Positions 1 through 8,336 of a stretch of DNA of 37,292 nt are shown here, one piece after another (the first letter of the stretch is position 1; each line of letters begins with the position of its first letter). The notes under the pieces were generated by a model. The model was not told the DNA's origin. It was given only the letters and a program-made list of their open reading frames with translations, and did no database searches. Source of the stretch: Pseudomonadales bacterium (GTDB lineage Bacteria > Pseudomonadota > Gammaproteobacteria > Pseudomonadales > Azotimanducaceae); contig JAESSY010000116.1 in the NCBI GenBank assembly GCA_016763855.1, forward strand, positions 1 to 37,292, given 5' to 3'. A program made the translations under genes and the position numbers.

Positions 1-2
1 CA

Positions 3-1526
3 GCAGATGCAGCAGCAGCACAAGCCAGTGCAGATGCAGCCCAAGCCGTTACTGATCAAGCTAATGCAACTGCCGCTGCTAGTGCGGCAGCAGCTGCATT
101 AGTAAGCGCCCAAGCAGCATCAGCTGCTAGTGCGGCGTCAACTGCCGCTGCCGCGACTGCCGCCGCAGAGCAAGCCGTTATAACTGCTGCCGCAGAAGCT
201 GCACGATTGTCAGCAGTCGTTGCTGCCCAACAAGCCGCTGATGCCGCAGCCCTTGCGTCAGCTGAACAAGCCGCTCAAGCCTTGGCACAAACAGCAGTAG
301 CTGATGCCGCGGCAAACAGTAGTACTGCCACAGCAGAAACAGCCACTGCAGCGAATGGCGCAAAAACAACTGCAGAAGAAGTTAAGAATGCAGCAGACCT
401 TGCAATTTCAGCAGCAAATGGTGATGCAACAGCAGCAGAAACTGATACAGCGCTCGCAACTGCGCAGACCAATTTGACGGCAGCATTAGCAGCCGCGCAA
501 TTAGCCCAAGACAATGCACAAGCTAAAGCCGATCAAGCAGCAACGGATAAAGCGGCTGCAGAAGCAACACTTGCCAATGGTACAGAAGCAGAAATCACAG
601 CGGATATTAGTACAGCATCAACGGCATCATCCGATGCAGCTTCAGATGTAGCCCAAAGAGAACAAGCTAGCAATGCGGCTGATACTGCTCTTGCGGCGGC
701 AGTTGCAGCACTTGAAGCTGCCAATCCTGCTGCCGCACCAATCCAAATTTCCCCAACCGAATTAAGTATTGCAGAGTTGCAAGTCGCTGTTTCAGCAGCG
801 CAGGCGGTTGTTGATAGTGCAACCACCGCACTCACCATTGCACAAGCTAGTAAGGTAGTAGCTACTCAAGCTTACAATGCACAACTTAATAGACTTGCCG
901 AGGCAAGGACTGCAAATGCAACGCTTGAAACAATTGCAGCAATTGAAAATGATATTGAAACTGCTAGGCAGGTCGCTGCAAATACTGTTACTGCTTTAAA
1001 TGCAAGTCAGACTGCTTTGACAACAGTCACTGATAACCGTAATGATTTAGCTACACTTACCCAAGCTCAGTCAGATGCAGAAACCGCATTCTCTTCTGCC
1101 ACATCCCAAGCTGATCTAGCTGCTACAGCGCAAGCCTTGGCAGATGCTGAATTAGCAGCACTTAATGCTGCAGCACAAGTGATCGCAGATGCCGCCGCAG
1201 CAGAGTTAATTACAGCTCAAGCCGCTGCGGATGAGGCAGCTAGTTTACAAGCTGCTCAAGATGCTGCCATAGCCTTGGCTCAAGAAGCTGATGCTGCGGC
1301 ACAAATTGCTGCGGCAGAAGCTAAGCAAGTTAATGAAGATGCGCAAGATGCAGAAGGCGTTGTTAACCAAGCAATTACTGATGCTCAACAAGCAATCATT
1401 GATGCTCAAACCTTAGCGGCCACAGCCGCAGCTGATGCCCTCGCTGCTGCAGAAGCCATACTGGCAGCGGATAACGCCTTTGATAACCTAGATCAAGTCA
1501 TCGCTAGTGGCTCAGGTAGTGCTTAA
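3..1526 (+). CDS. Alanine-rich coiled-coil protein, 5' end outside window
   Basis: The reading frame is open from the window edge, so the true start lies upstream; the TTG at 207 is only an internal codon. The visible 507 residues are dominated by Ala, with Gln, Asp, Glu, Thr and Ser, no Cys or Trp and almost no aromatic residues. Patterns such as AQALADAELAAL and AAADEAA suggest long amphipathic helices. A short break with prolines and branched residues (near 730-780) divides it into two helical blocks. It ends in a flexible Ser/Gly tail (ASGSGSA). I do not recognise a family. No signal peptide or anchor can be judged because the N-terminus is missing. It could be a structural rod or part of a large surface protein. 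A strong terminator follows directly. Confidence 0.8.
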   Translation, partial: ADAAAAQASADAAQAVTDQANATAAASAAAAALVSAQAASAASAASTAAAATAAAEQAVITAAAEAARLSAVVAAQQAADAAALASAEQAAQALAQTAVADAAANSSTATAETATAANGAKTTAEEVKNAADLAISAANGDATAAETDTALATAQTNLTAALAAAQLAQDNAQAKADQAATDKAAAEATLANGTEAEITADISTASTASSDAASDVAQREQASNAADTALAAAVAALEAANPAAAPIQISPTELSIAELQVAVSAAQAVVDSATTALTIAQASKVVATQAYNAQLNRLAEARTANATLETIAAIENDIETARQVAANTVTALNASQTALTTVTDNRNDLATLTQAQSDAETAFSSATSQADLAATAQALADAELAALNAAAQVIADAAAAELITAQAAADEAASLQAAQDAAIALAQEADAAAQIAAAEAKQVNEDAQDAEGVVNQAITDAQQAIIDAQTLAATAAADALAAAEAILAADNAFDNLDQVIASGSGSA

Positions 1527-1563
1527 GGTTAGTTTTAATTTAAGGTAAGTTTTCTGGATAGTT

Positions 1564-1592
1564 AAAAAACCCGGGTTTATCCCGGGTTTTTT
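1564..1592. terminator. Perfect bidirectional rho-independent terminator
   Basis: A6-CCCGGG, a 5-nt loop (TTTAT), then CCCGGG-T6. The GC core is 6 bp and the flanking A and T runs extend the stem to 12 bp without mismatch. It lies 38 bases after the stop of the alanine-rich gene and works on paper in both directions. It separates that gene from the membrane protein gene that follows. Confidence 0.92.
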
Positions 1593-1657
1593 ATGGCTAT
1601 ATTTTCGATGAAGTCTAGGCGTTATAATAATTCACACCATATTTAGCGATAAATACT

Positions 1658-3028
1658 TTGACTGATCGAAGCACAATTTACCAACCAGATCGATATTTAT
1701 TCTATGCATTTTTGGCATTAATGGTTTGGCTACCACTCCCCTTTGGGGCTAATCGACCGATGTATTGGTGGATGTCAGAACTTGGCTTTCATGTACTGAC
1801 CTTGGCTTGGGTTGTGCTTTGGTGGCGAGGCGATGTCAAAGTGACGCCAGCGTTCAAAATGGCAAGGATTAGCTTGTGGTTGGCTGGTTTTTTTCTTGTG
1901 TTTGTCGCGCTCCAAATATGGGGGAAAATACCTAATATCACTTCCCTGGATGCTCATGCCACAGAAAATCAATGGCTAAAATCTTTGATGATGTTCGAGG
2001 CATTCGGATTAAGCCTGCTGCTGATTAGAAGTCATCGAAGGGTTTATTTGTGGGCTATTACGCTACTCTTGGCAGGGACTTTTCAGGCAGTTTATGGCAC
2101 CTTGATCGCTATAACAGGGTCTGATGTTATCTGGGATAAAGTAAACCATGCAGGGGGAAGTGCAACGGGTACTTTCGTAAATCGAAATCACTTTGCTGGT
2201 TATTTAGAAATGACCCTTGCCATAGGTTTGGGTTTACTCATTGCCCATCTTGAAAGCAGTAGCGCGAATACATGGCGAGAACACCTGCGGCGCATCACAA
2301 AAACGCTATTAGGGCCGAAGGTTCAAATACGGGTTTGCTTGGCCCTAATGGTGATAGGTTTGATCCTGAGCCATTCAAGAATGGGTAATACCGCATTTTT
2401 TGCATCGATGTTGATTGCAGGGATGATTGGATTGTTGTTGTTTAGAAATTCAGGTCGCGGCGTTGTGTTTTTGTTTGGAAGCTTGATTGTCATTGACATA
2501 TTTCTAATGGGAGCATTTTTTGGTATCGATAAACTACAGGAACGGATTGAAAAAACTGATATCAAGCAAGAACAACGCTTTGAAGCGGCAGCGCTAACCC
2601 TCAATATCATTAAAGATTACCCCGTCGGCGGTACAGGATTGGGTACTTACTATACGGCTTTTCCCCTCTATCGAAGTGAGAATATTTCGATATTCTACGA
2701 CCATGCTCATAATGACATAGTTGAATTTGTCTCTGAACTTGGCCTGCTGGGTATTACACCCTTGGCGCTGATTTGGCTGCTGTCTTTCTATCACTCCATC
2801 ATGGTGCAGGTGAGACGCCGTTCCCAATTAATGAAAGCGGTGGGTTTTGCTGCCACCATGGCAATGATCGCGATCTTCATCCACAGTTGGACAGATTTTA
2901 ATTTACAAATCAGCGCCAACGCCGTGACCTTTATGATTATCCTCGCCTTGCCCTATGTGGCAGCGACAGTGAATAGGCAAAGTGGCCAAAGTCACCGCCG
3001 TCCGGAGGATAGCCCTAGCACCCGGTAA
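1658..3028 (+). CDS. O-antigen ligase / polymerase-like membrane protein (Wzy_C type)
   Basis: A 456-residue polytopic inner-membrane protein with about ten or more hydrophobic segments. The central motif FVNRNHFAGYLEM and the later GTGLGTYYTAFP with DHAHNDIVEFVSELGLLG are the signature periplasmic-loop and downstream blocks of the O-antigen ligase/Wzy_C family. Members transfer or polymerise undecaprenyl-linked glycans in O-antigen, exopolysaccharide or protein O-glycosylation pathways. The substrate cannot be told, and no other glycan genes are visible nearby. The start is a TTG without a clear ribosome site; the next in-frame ATG (residue 22) would remove half of the first membrane segment, so the TTG is preferred. 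The soluble C-terminal tail is short and polar. Confidence 0.85.
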   Translation: MTDRSTIYQPDRYLFYAFLALMVWLPLPFGANRPMYWWMSELGFHVLTLAWVVLWWRGDVKVTPAFKMARISLWLAGFFLVFVALQIWGKIPNITSLDAHATENQWLKSLMMFEAFGLSLLLIRSHRRVYLWAITLLLAGTFQAVYGTLIAITGSDVIWDKVNHAGGSATGTFVNRNHFAGYLEMTLAIGLGLLIAHLESSSANTWREHLRRITKTLLGPKVQIRVCLALMVIGLILSHSRMGNTAFFASMLIAGMIGLLLFRNSGRGVVFLFGSLIVIDIFLMGAFFGIDKLQERIEKTDIKQEQRFEAAALTLNIIKDYPVGGTGLGTYYTAFPLYRSENISIFYDHAHNDIVEFVSELGLLGITPLALIWLLSFYHSIMVQVRRRSQLMKAVGFAATMAMIAIFIHSWTDFNLQISANAVTFMIILALPYVAATVNRQSGQSHRRPEDSPSTR

Positions 3029-3160
3029 CGGTCGCCAATTATTGCGGATTAGCGCTATTCTACAAACATTACTTGAATTCAGAGAAGACTGAACCTAATT
3101 CAAAATGAAAAACCTCAGCAACTACAAGCTGATGTAATTGAAATATTATGTTCTTCTAAA

Positions 3161-3490
3161 GTGCATGTTCGTACCATCTATATTTTTGGTTCTTATACTG
3201 ATGGAACCGCTGGCGCAAAAAGTGATATAGATATTGGCTTAAGATCTGATACTGAAATCCCGCGAAAAACAATAGTGGAGCTGTCAGCCTTGCTTGAAAT
3301 TAAGTTAAATATCGAAGTTGATTTACTCGATATGATGGCGATATCAACAGTGATGCAGATGCAAATTGTTAGCAAAGGAACTCGAATATACTGTGAAGAT
3401 CATTTTGAAGCAGAGGCCAGTGATGACCATGTTTATTTAAGCTATACACGTTTGAATGAAGAAAGAGCCGCTGTAAGATTGAAGGCTTAG
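3161..3490 (+). CDS. Orphan MntA-like minimal nucleotidyltransferase, start unclear
   Basis: Contains the exact GSX10DXD signature of the polymerase-beta-type minimal nucleotidyltransferases: G10-S11, then D22 and D24, with third carboxylate D54 in the IEVDLLD strand. The C-terminal LNEERAAVRL resembles the end of MntA antitoxins, which AMPylate their HepT toxin partner. The GTG at 3161 is the first usual start codon, yet the frame is open back to 3077 and encodes a plausible preceding helix (QQLQADVIEIL) typical of the family, with no ATG, GTG or TTG in that stretch. The start may be mutated or non-standard. No HepT gene follows: the 3' end lies 5 bp from the convergent metallophosphatase. 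It may be a relic antitoxin. Confidence 0.65.
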   Translation: MHVRTIYIFGSYTDGTAGAKSDIDIGLRSDTEIPRKTIVELSALLEIKLNIEVDLLDMMAISTVMQMQIVSKGTRIYCEDHFEAEASDDHVYLSYTRLNEERAAVRLKA

Positions 3491-3495
3491 AGCAC

Positions 3496-4271
3496 CTAGC
3501 TCCCTTCAAAAGAATAAACAAACCCCGGGCTACCCAAATAGATCCCGCCATCAACATTGCAACACAAGCTATTGGCATAAGTGCGGGCACTTGTGACCGT
3601 CTCTGGGTCGATTTTAAGTGCGTGTGGGATGGGTGTATGGCCATGTATTAATAACTCGCCGCCATATATTTATAACAACTGAGACACTTTTTAGGCCCGC
3701 TAAGCCCTAGCTCAAATTCGCCACGGACTGAAAACTCACTTAAGGTTCTTGCCCATTTATGGTGGTCATTGTCTGTCATTAGGTCTTCGAAGTAGCGATT
3801 GACTTGATCAATCGACATGCCGTAATTGACGTAGGACAGGTTGTCCCCATGAATAAGTAAGCGGTTACCCACTAGGGCCATAGCGGGTAGCGCACTTAGC
3901 CAGCTAATGTGTTGGTCGGTAATGGATTGCATTTCAATTTCTTGGCCGCCCCAGTGTACCCATTGCTTATACATCTTGGCGCTTTCAGCTTCATCACCCA
4001 TAAATTTTTTGGCGGCTAGGAACATCAGTTCGTGGTTACCCAGAAGACATTGGACCAATCCTCCGGCAGACGCTGCCTGTTGCTGAAGTTTGATAGTGAG
4101 ATCCAGACATTGAACCGCTTGATTGCCGCGATCAAAAATATCACCGATTAACCAAAGCTGGTCACTCCCTGCGGCCCAATTGAGATCCGCATCGATGATG
4201 CCTGCATTTAGCAATAAGCTTTCATAGGGTTGATAATAACCGTGGAGGTCGCCGATAACATTGAATCGCAT
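3496..4271 (-). pseudogene. Ser/Thr-phosphatase-like metallophosphatase, frameshifted
   Basis: The N-terminal 202 residues carry the calcineurin-like metal ligands in order: GDLHG (7-11), GDIFDRG (43-49), GNHE (78-81) and HGD (141-143). The frame then reaches an early stop near 3648. Another minus frame continues directly with GGELLIHGHTPIP, supplying the last metal-ligand motif (HGHTP), then NVDGGIYLGSPGF and a stop at 3496-3498. Joining them at the (AT)3 run at 3664-3669 needs removal of 2 bases and yields a 257-residue protein of normal size for the family. So this is one gene with a 2-bp insertion, either a real frameshift, a slippage-prone site or a sequence error. The family hydrolyses phosphoesters such as dinucleoside polyphosphates or phosphoproteins; the substrate is unknown. 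Confidence 0.85.
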
Positions 4272-4490
4272 GCAGGATAGAACCAGACAAGAACAGTTTC
4301 TATTATTGCATGGAATAGAGAAGAGCAGTAAGGAAGCGCCGGTGAATTAGGTAGCATTTTCCTGCATTGTGTTCGCTAGGGTCAATTCATACTAGGATAG
4401 CTGCAATTTGGAGCGTTGATTAAGAAAGGGTGCTGCTCTATCTACCCCACAAAGCTGATACAATCGTTAATAACAAAAAGGAGATAGATG

Positions 4491-4979
4491 ATGCCAAGAA
4501 AAACAGCTCATGAATTGCTCGATGAACTAGAAGGTCAGTTTCAAAGTGTTCATGAAAAGATCGTGAAGAAAAAAGATTCTTATCTTGCGAATCACCAGAA
4601 GGATTACGATAAAGCCAAGTCAGCCTACAGTCGACAAAAATCAAAACTTGAAGCAGCAACAAAAAGAGTAAGCAAGGATGCTGAGAAAGTCCGCAAAAGT
4701 GGTACGACAGCTGCGCAAAATCAATTGAAGAAAACTAAGGCGGCAGCGTTATTGCTTTCGCAAGCTTTGAGTGAAGCAAAAGGTATTATGTCGACGGCAC
4801 AGGATAAACTAAGCACAGCAAAACCCTTTAAGAAAAAGTTAGCGGCAAGAGCAAAGGCACTCGCTGCTTTTGAAAAAGAATGGGCGCAAAAACAAAAAGC
4901 TGAAGAGAAAGCGAAACTTGAAAGAGCAAAGAAAAGAAGTAAAGCGTCTGTAAAAAAGAAAGCGGTGAAACCTAAATAG
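4491..4979 (+). CDS. Lys/Ala-rich basic coiled-coil protein, AlgP-like
   Basis: About 162 residues, strongly basic, with a helical N-terminal two thirds (heptad-like runs of Leu, Ala, Lys, Glu) and a Lys/Ala-rich tail ending VKKKAVKPK. The layout, an N-terminal helical domain followed by a histone H1-like basic tail, resembles AlgP/AlgR3 of pseudomonads, a DNA-associated protein, but the tail here is much shorter than in AlgP. There is no signal peptide or membrane segment, so it is probably cytoplasmic and nucleic-acid binding by charge. AAGGAG lies 7 bases before the ATG at 4491, which is preferred over the overlapping ATG at 4488 (spacing 4). Function is inferred from composition only. Confidence 0.6.
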   Translation: MPRKTAHELLDELEGQFQSVHEKIVKKKDSYLANHQKDYDKAKSAYSRQKSKLEAATKRVSKDAEKVRKSGTTAAQNQLKKTKAAALLLSQALSEAKGIMSTAQDKLSTAKPFKKKLAARAKALAAFEKEWAQKQKAEEKAKLERAKKRSKASVKKKAVKPK

Positions 4980-5084
4980 GCAGGCAAGAAGCTTAAGGAA
5001 ATAAAGGTTTCAGCTACCCCTGTTTTATATAATCACATGAAGCAAAGCATTGTCTTGGTTTACGTTTCCTAGGGGCGTACCGTC

Positions 5085-5213
5085 ATGAATGAAATTGAAA
5101 TTGTTGATGTATCAAAGAATGTCTTTGGTATTGCGCGAGACTTAACTGCCAGGGAGAGCAAGCCGGGTTATCCCGTTAGAATGAATGGCATGACAGTGCG
5201 TATTTTCGAATGA
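5085..5213 (+). CDS. Possible 42-residue small protein
   Basis: ATG with an AGGGG site 9 bases upstream (5071-5075), 42 codons, TGA stop. The predicted product starts MNEIEIVDVSKN and ends MTVRIFE. It has no membrane segment and no motif I recognise. It sits in the otherwise empty 322-base stretch between the AlgP-like gene and the MscS gene. It may be a small gene, the tail of a lost gene, or chance. Confidence 0.3.
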   Translation: MNEIEIVDVSKNVFGIARDLTARESKPGYPVRMNGMTVRIFE

Positions 5214-5319
5214 GGCGGCGATTCTAGATTCTTCTGGTTATAAATCAATTACATTTTCTTGGTAGTATTAGGCGATAATAGATTAAACAAAAAATAGAAT
5301 AATGACGATGGAGTTGAAC

Positions 5320-6153
5320 ATGGATGATGTATTAAACGTCGACCCGCAACTTGTGATTAACCAACTGACAGAATTTGTGCTTACCTATGGGCCCAAACTG
5401 GTCGGTGCGATTTTTGTGTGGGCGCTGGGGGGCTGGATTGTCAAAGCCTTAATTAATGGCTTTTCAAAGGCGATGGAAAAAAGTGGGACAGATCCTTCTC
5501 TTCAACCATTTTTAAAGGGCATTGTTGGCGGGATGCTGAAAATATTGCTGATCATTACTGTGCTTAGCATGCTCGGTATTCAGATGACTTCTTTTATCGC
5601 CATTCTGGGTGCAGCTGGTCTGGCCGTTGGTTTGGCGCTGTCGGGGACATTACAAAACTTTGCCGGTGGTGTGATGATTTTGATCTTTAAGCCTTTTAAA
5701 AAGGGTGATGTTATTGATGCACAAGGTTATCTTGGTTCGGTTTCTGAGATACAAATTTTTAATACCATCCTCAAGACGCCTGACAATAAAACAATCATTA
5801 TTCCCAACGGCGGGTTGTCAACTTCATCCATGACTAATTTTTCGACTGAAGCAAAACGTCGAGTCGATTGGACGATAGGGGTGGGCTATGGGGACGATCT
5901 TGATAAGGCCAGGTCAGTTATAAAAAATCTCTGTGACAATGATTCTAGAATTTTAAAAGATCCAGAGGTTTTTATCGCCGTTTCAGCACTGGCCGATAGT
6001 TCAGTCAATTTTACGGTTCGAGCCTGGGTAGATGCGTCAGATTACTGGGGCGTATATTTCGATATGAATGAGAATGTGTATAAAACCTTTAGTAAGGAAG
6101 GGCTAAATATTCCTTTTCCTCAAATGGATATTCATGTTCATAAAGAAGCATGA
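5320..6153 (+). CDS. mscS: Small-conductance mechanosensitive channel MscS
   Basis: Homolog of E. coli MscS, which opens under membrane tension to release solutes on hypo-osmotic shock. Three N-terminal membrane helices are visible; the third carries the pore-lining Gly/Ala pattern GAAGLAVGLALSGTLQNFAGG. The cytoplasmic beta domain follows with FKPFKKGDVI, then IPNGGLSTSSMTNFS, and the C-terminal alpha/beta part ends FPQMDIHVH. The family is usually about 280 residues. In-frame ATGs occur at 5302, 5308 and 5320. The last has GGAG at 5310-5313 with 6-base spacing, so I place the start there (277 residues); starting at 5302 adds only six residues. It appears to be a single-gene unit. Confidence 0.95.
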   Translation: MDDVLNVDPQLVINQLTEFVLTYGPKLVGAIFVWALGGWIVKALINGFSKAMEKSGTDPSLQPFLKGIVGGMLKILLIITVLSMLGIQMTSFIAILGAAGLAVGLALSGTLQNFAGGVMILIFKPFKKGDVIDAQGYLGSVSEIQIFNTILKTPDNKTIIIPNGGLSTSSMTNFSTEAKRRVDWTIGVGYGDDLDKARSVIKNLCDNDSRILKDPEVFIAVSALADSSVNFTVRAWVDASDYWGVYFDMNENVYKTFSKEGLNIPFPQMDIHVHKEA

Positions 6154-6255
6154 TTCAATCTGAAAGGCATACTTGAATAGGACTTTGCTTTTTTTAAGCT
6201 TTGTCTGCAACATTATCCAAACCCATGCAGAGAGGAGGATTGATAGACATACAAG

Positions 6256-6591
6256 TTAAGTTTGGCAACACTTTTTATATTTTTTCCCGCTGCCGCAACT
6301 ACAGGGCTCATTTCGATTTGGCCTCTTTTCGACAACGGTGCTAGATTGTTTGTTCTGAAGAAATTCAAGGTCCCGGATGTTTTCTTCTTTATTTGGGTCT
6401 ACATTGATCTCGAAGCTCCAAGCAGATTCCTGAAAAATGAGCATTAACTCAGCTTTTCGCACTTCTGTCTGCACACTGATCTGAGCAGGAGATTTTTTAG
6501 ATCCTATCCGTGCTGGTTTTTTTTGCACAAAGGTCGAATTACCGAGCTCTGCTTTTTTCATTCCCATGTCTTTGAACGGATAGTTGGACAT
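6256..6591 (-). CDS. SEC-C metal-binding protein, PBPRA1643 type
   Basis: A 111-residue protein ending in a SEC-C zinc motif, [17 protein letters not shown] (CxCx8CC), as at the C-terminus of SecA, where it binds zinc. The N-terminal part ([14 protein letters not shown], then [15 protein letters not shown]) matches the small gammaproteobacterial SWIM/SEC-C family known as PBPRA1643. The exact role is unknown. AGGTG lies 7 bases before the ATG. It shares orientation with the DUF1993 gene upstream on the same strand but is separated by about 56 bases; cotranscription is possible. Confidence 0.85.
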   Translation of the reverse strand: MSNYPFKDMGMKKAELGNSTFVQKKPARIGSKKSPAQISVQTEVRKAELMLIFQESAWSFEINVDPNKEENIRDLEFLQNKQSSTVVEKRPNRNEPCSCGSGKKYKKCCQT

Positions 6592-6647
6592 AAACTGTCA
6601 CCTAAAAAAGTGTGATTCTATAACGTATTCGCTTTGCTGTGTTAGTG

Positions 6648-7154
6648 CTACGGCGCGCCCAAAAAATCCATTTTGCCAACCGCCACGCCATTGCTACGCA
6701 GTATGTTATAGCAAGCTGCCATGTGAAAATAGAAATTGGGAATGGCAAAACTCATTAAGAAAGTACAACCATCCAGATCCAGACCATTTTCTCCAAATGG
6801 TAAAGTAATGACCTTGCCTTCGGTTCCTTGGAGGCTAGATGCATCAAACTCGGCGACGAAAGCTAATGTGTCTGCAACGCGCTTTTGTAATGCTTCAAAA
6901 GTTTCTTCATTATCTGTTGCTACTGGCACTTCTTGACCGGCTAACTGACACAAAGCTCGGCGTGCTGTGTCTGTCACCATTTGAACTTGCCTTTTCAAGG
7001 GGTGCATATCGACAATCAGCCTCGCGTTCACCAGGTTCTCTGCTTCAATATTTTTCTCTTTCGCAAAATCTGCACCCTTATTAAGAATACTCTGTAAGGC
7101 TGTGAGGCTTCTTGTAAATGTGGGTATGGCAACTTGATCAATACTTAGGCTCAT
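6648..7154 (-). CDS. DUF1993 family protein
   Basis: 168 residues, soluble, mostly helical. It begins MSLSIDQVAIPTFTRSL, and it carries FYFHMAACYNILRSNG near the C-terminus, the conserved block of the DUF1993 family. The fold is thought to be a DinB-like four-helix bundle. Function is unknown. It stands upstream of the SEC-C gene on the same strand. No signal peptide is present. Confidence 0.88.
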   Translation of the reverse strand: MSLSIDQVAIPTFTRSLTALQSILNKGADFAKEKNIEAENLVNARLIVDMHPLKRQVQMVTDTARRALCQLAGQEVPVATDNEETFEALQKRVADTLAFVAEFDASSLQGTEGKVITLPFGENGLDLDGCTFLMSFAIPNFYFHMAACYNILRSNGVAVGKMDFLGAP

Positions 7155-7372
7155 GATTTCTATCTCTACTTTGTATTATTTCTGTGACATTAATATTGGG
7201 ACACAAAGGTTAAAAAACAAGCCAGAATACCGATCCAAAAGGAACAAGGAATTAGGGTCTCATATCAACCATATCACTCAAGCTGAATACCGGTCAGGTA
7301 ATTTATCTAATCCAGGTTACCGGGGTGATAAAGCAAAGGTCACTACACCTCATGAAGGGTTAATCAATCTTG

Positions 7373-8173
7373 TCAGTAGTTAACCTGCATTAAGTGCAAT
7401 CCTCGGGCCTTAGCCTTTGTACTGAGTTTATGCTCATTACGCCTACGTAGCGCAGCGTCAATCTCTGCAATTTCTATATTGCCTCTCGCCAGTTCGAACA
7501 GTGCGCCAACAATATATCGAATCATTTGCCTTAGAAAACCAGAGCCTTCAATCTCAAAGTAATAGCTGTTGTTGGTAATGTTTGAAAAGTGTGCTTGCCG
7601 CAATTCAAGTCGCAATATCCTGCGCAGGGTAGATTTCACTTGTTTGTTATTGACTGAAAAACTATAGAAGTCATATTCGCCGACAAAATGTTCGCACCCT
7701 TGGCCCATTGTCTCAAGCACCTGCTTTTTGTCTCTCAGAGGGTCAGTGCATAAATCGACATGAGCAACTATATCGTTTAGTAATGGCGTACTAACTTCAT
7801 CCAAAGAAAAATAGTAGCGATAGATCTTGCTGACGCTGCCCCGGTTAGCATTGAATTCTGTTGGACAATGAGTGCATGCCATAATTCTAATGTCAGCTGG
7901 CAAAAGAGAGTTCATGCCCAATTGAAGTTTCTCTGCAGAGATATCCTTAACGATGGAAAGCTTTGCGACTTGGCCCGCTGCATGAACGCCTGCATCTGTG
8001 CGGCTGGCGGCAGAGACTGTGCAAGCAGCGAGCTTGCAGATCTTGCGTAATACTTGTGTTATTAAAAATTGAACGGTAGGTTTTTTGCCATTGTCACCTA
8101 AGTCTTGCCAGCCAAAAAAGTGGGTGCCCTTGTAGGAGATGACGACTCTGTAGTGGTATTGCTGGGGTTTCAT
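7373..8173 (-). CDS. truA: tRNA pseudouridine synthase A (TruA)
   Basis: TruA isomerises uridines 38-40 in the anticodon stem-loop of many tRNAs. The 266-residue length is normal. The catalytic aspartate is D60 within SRTDAGVHA. Other family blocks include ISYKGTHFFGWQ near the N-terminus, SKIYRYYF in the middle, and GSGFLRQMIRYIVGAL with the RNA-binding and fold-closing residues. AGGAG lies 9 bases before the ATG. In many gammaproteobacteria truA sits between asd or fimV and accD; here it is alone, facing away from the molybdoenzyme operon across a 163-bp divergent region. Confidence 0.97.
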   Translation of the reverse strand: MKPQQYHYRVVISYKGTHFFGWQDLGDNGKKPTVQFLITQVLRKICKLAACTVSAASRTDAGVHAAGQVAKLSIVKDISAEKLQLGMNSLLPADIRIMACTHCPTEFNANRGSVSKIYRYYFSLDEVSTPLLNDIVAHVDLCTDPLRDKKQVLETMGQGCEHFVGEYDFYSFSVNNKQVKSTLRRILRLELRQAHFSNITNNSYYFEIEGSGFLRQMIRYIVGALFELARGNIEIAEIDAALRRRNEHKLSTKAKARGLHLMQVNY

Positions 8174-8235
8174 GTTTAGCGGTCTCCTAAGTCTCGGTTG
8201 GGGTGGCAGTTTATCGGAAAATGCTGATCATAGCT

Positions 8236-8259
8236 TTTGGCGCAATGCGCGTTTGGCGC
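8236..8259 (+). promoter_or_regulatory. Direct repeat TTTGGCGC x2 before molybdoenzyme operon
   Basis: Two exact TTTGGCGC copies (8236-8243 and 8252-8259), 16 bases apart start to start, lie in the divergent truA/ior interval. A TACAAT at 8271-8276 could be the -10 box, and no good -35 is seen. Direct half-sites near a weak -35 are a common arrangement for AraC-type activators, and an AraC gene ends this operon. The operator role is inferred. Confidence 0.35.
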
Positions 8260-8336
8260 GAATATTCAATTACAATGGCTGGAGCATGGGTAGTATTGAG
8301 ACCGTTAGAATCTAGTTATTTAAACGGTGGGATTTA

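Noticed and set aside
3369-3644. Minus-strand open frame beginning MAIHPSHTH
   Set aside because: It is out of frame with the metallophosphatase remainder, whose true last part (HGHTP, GSPGF) reads in another frame over the same bases.
7155-7372. Plus-strand 76-residue open frame between the DUF1993 and truA genes
   Set aside because: No family resemblance, no ribosome site, and it overlaps the start of the DUF1993 gene and the end of truA; probably chance.
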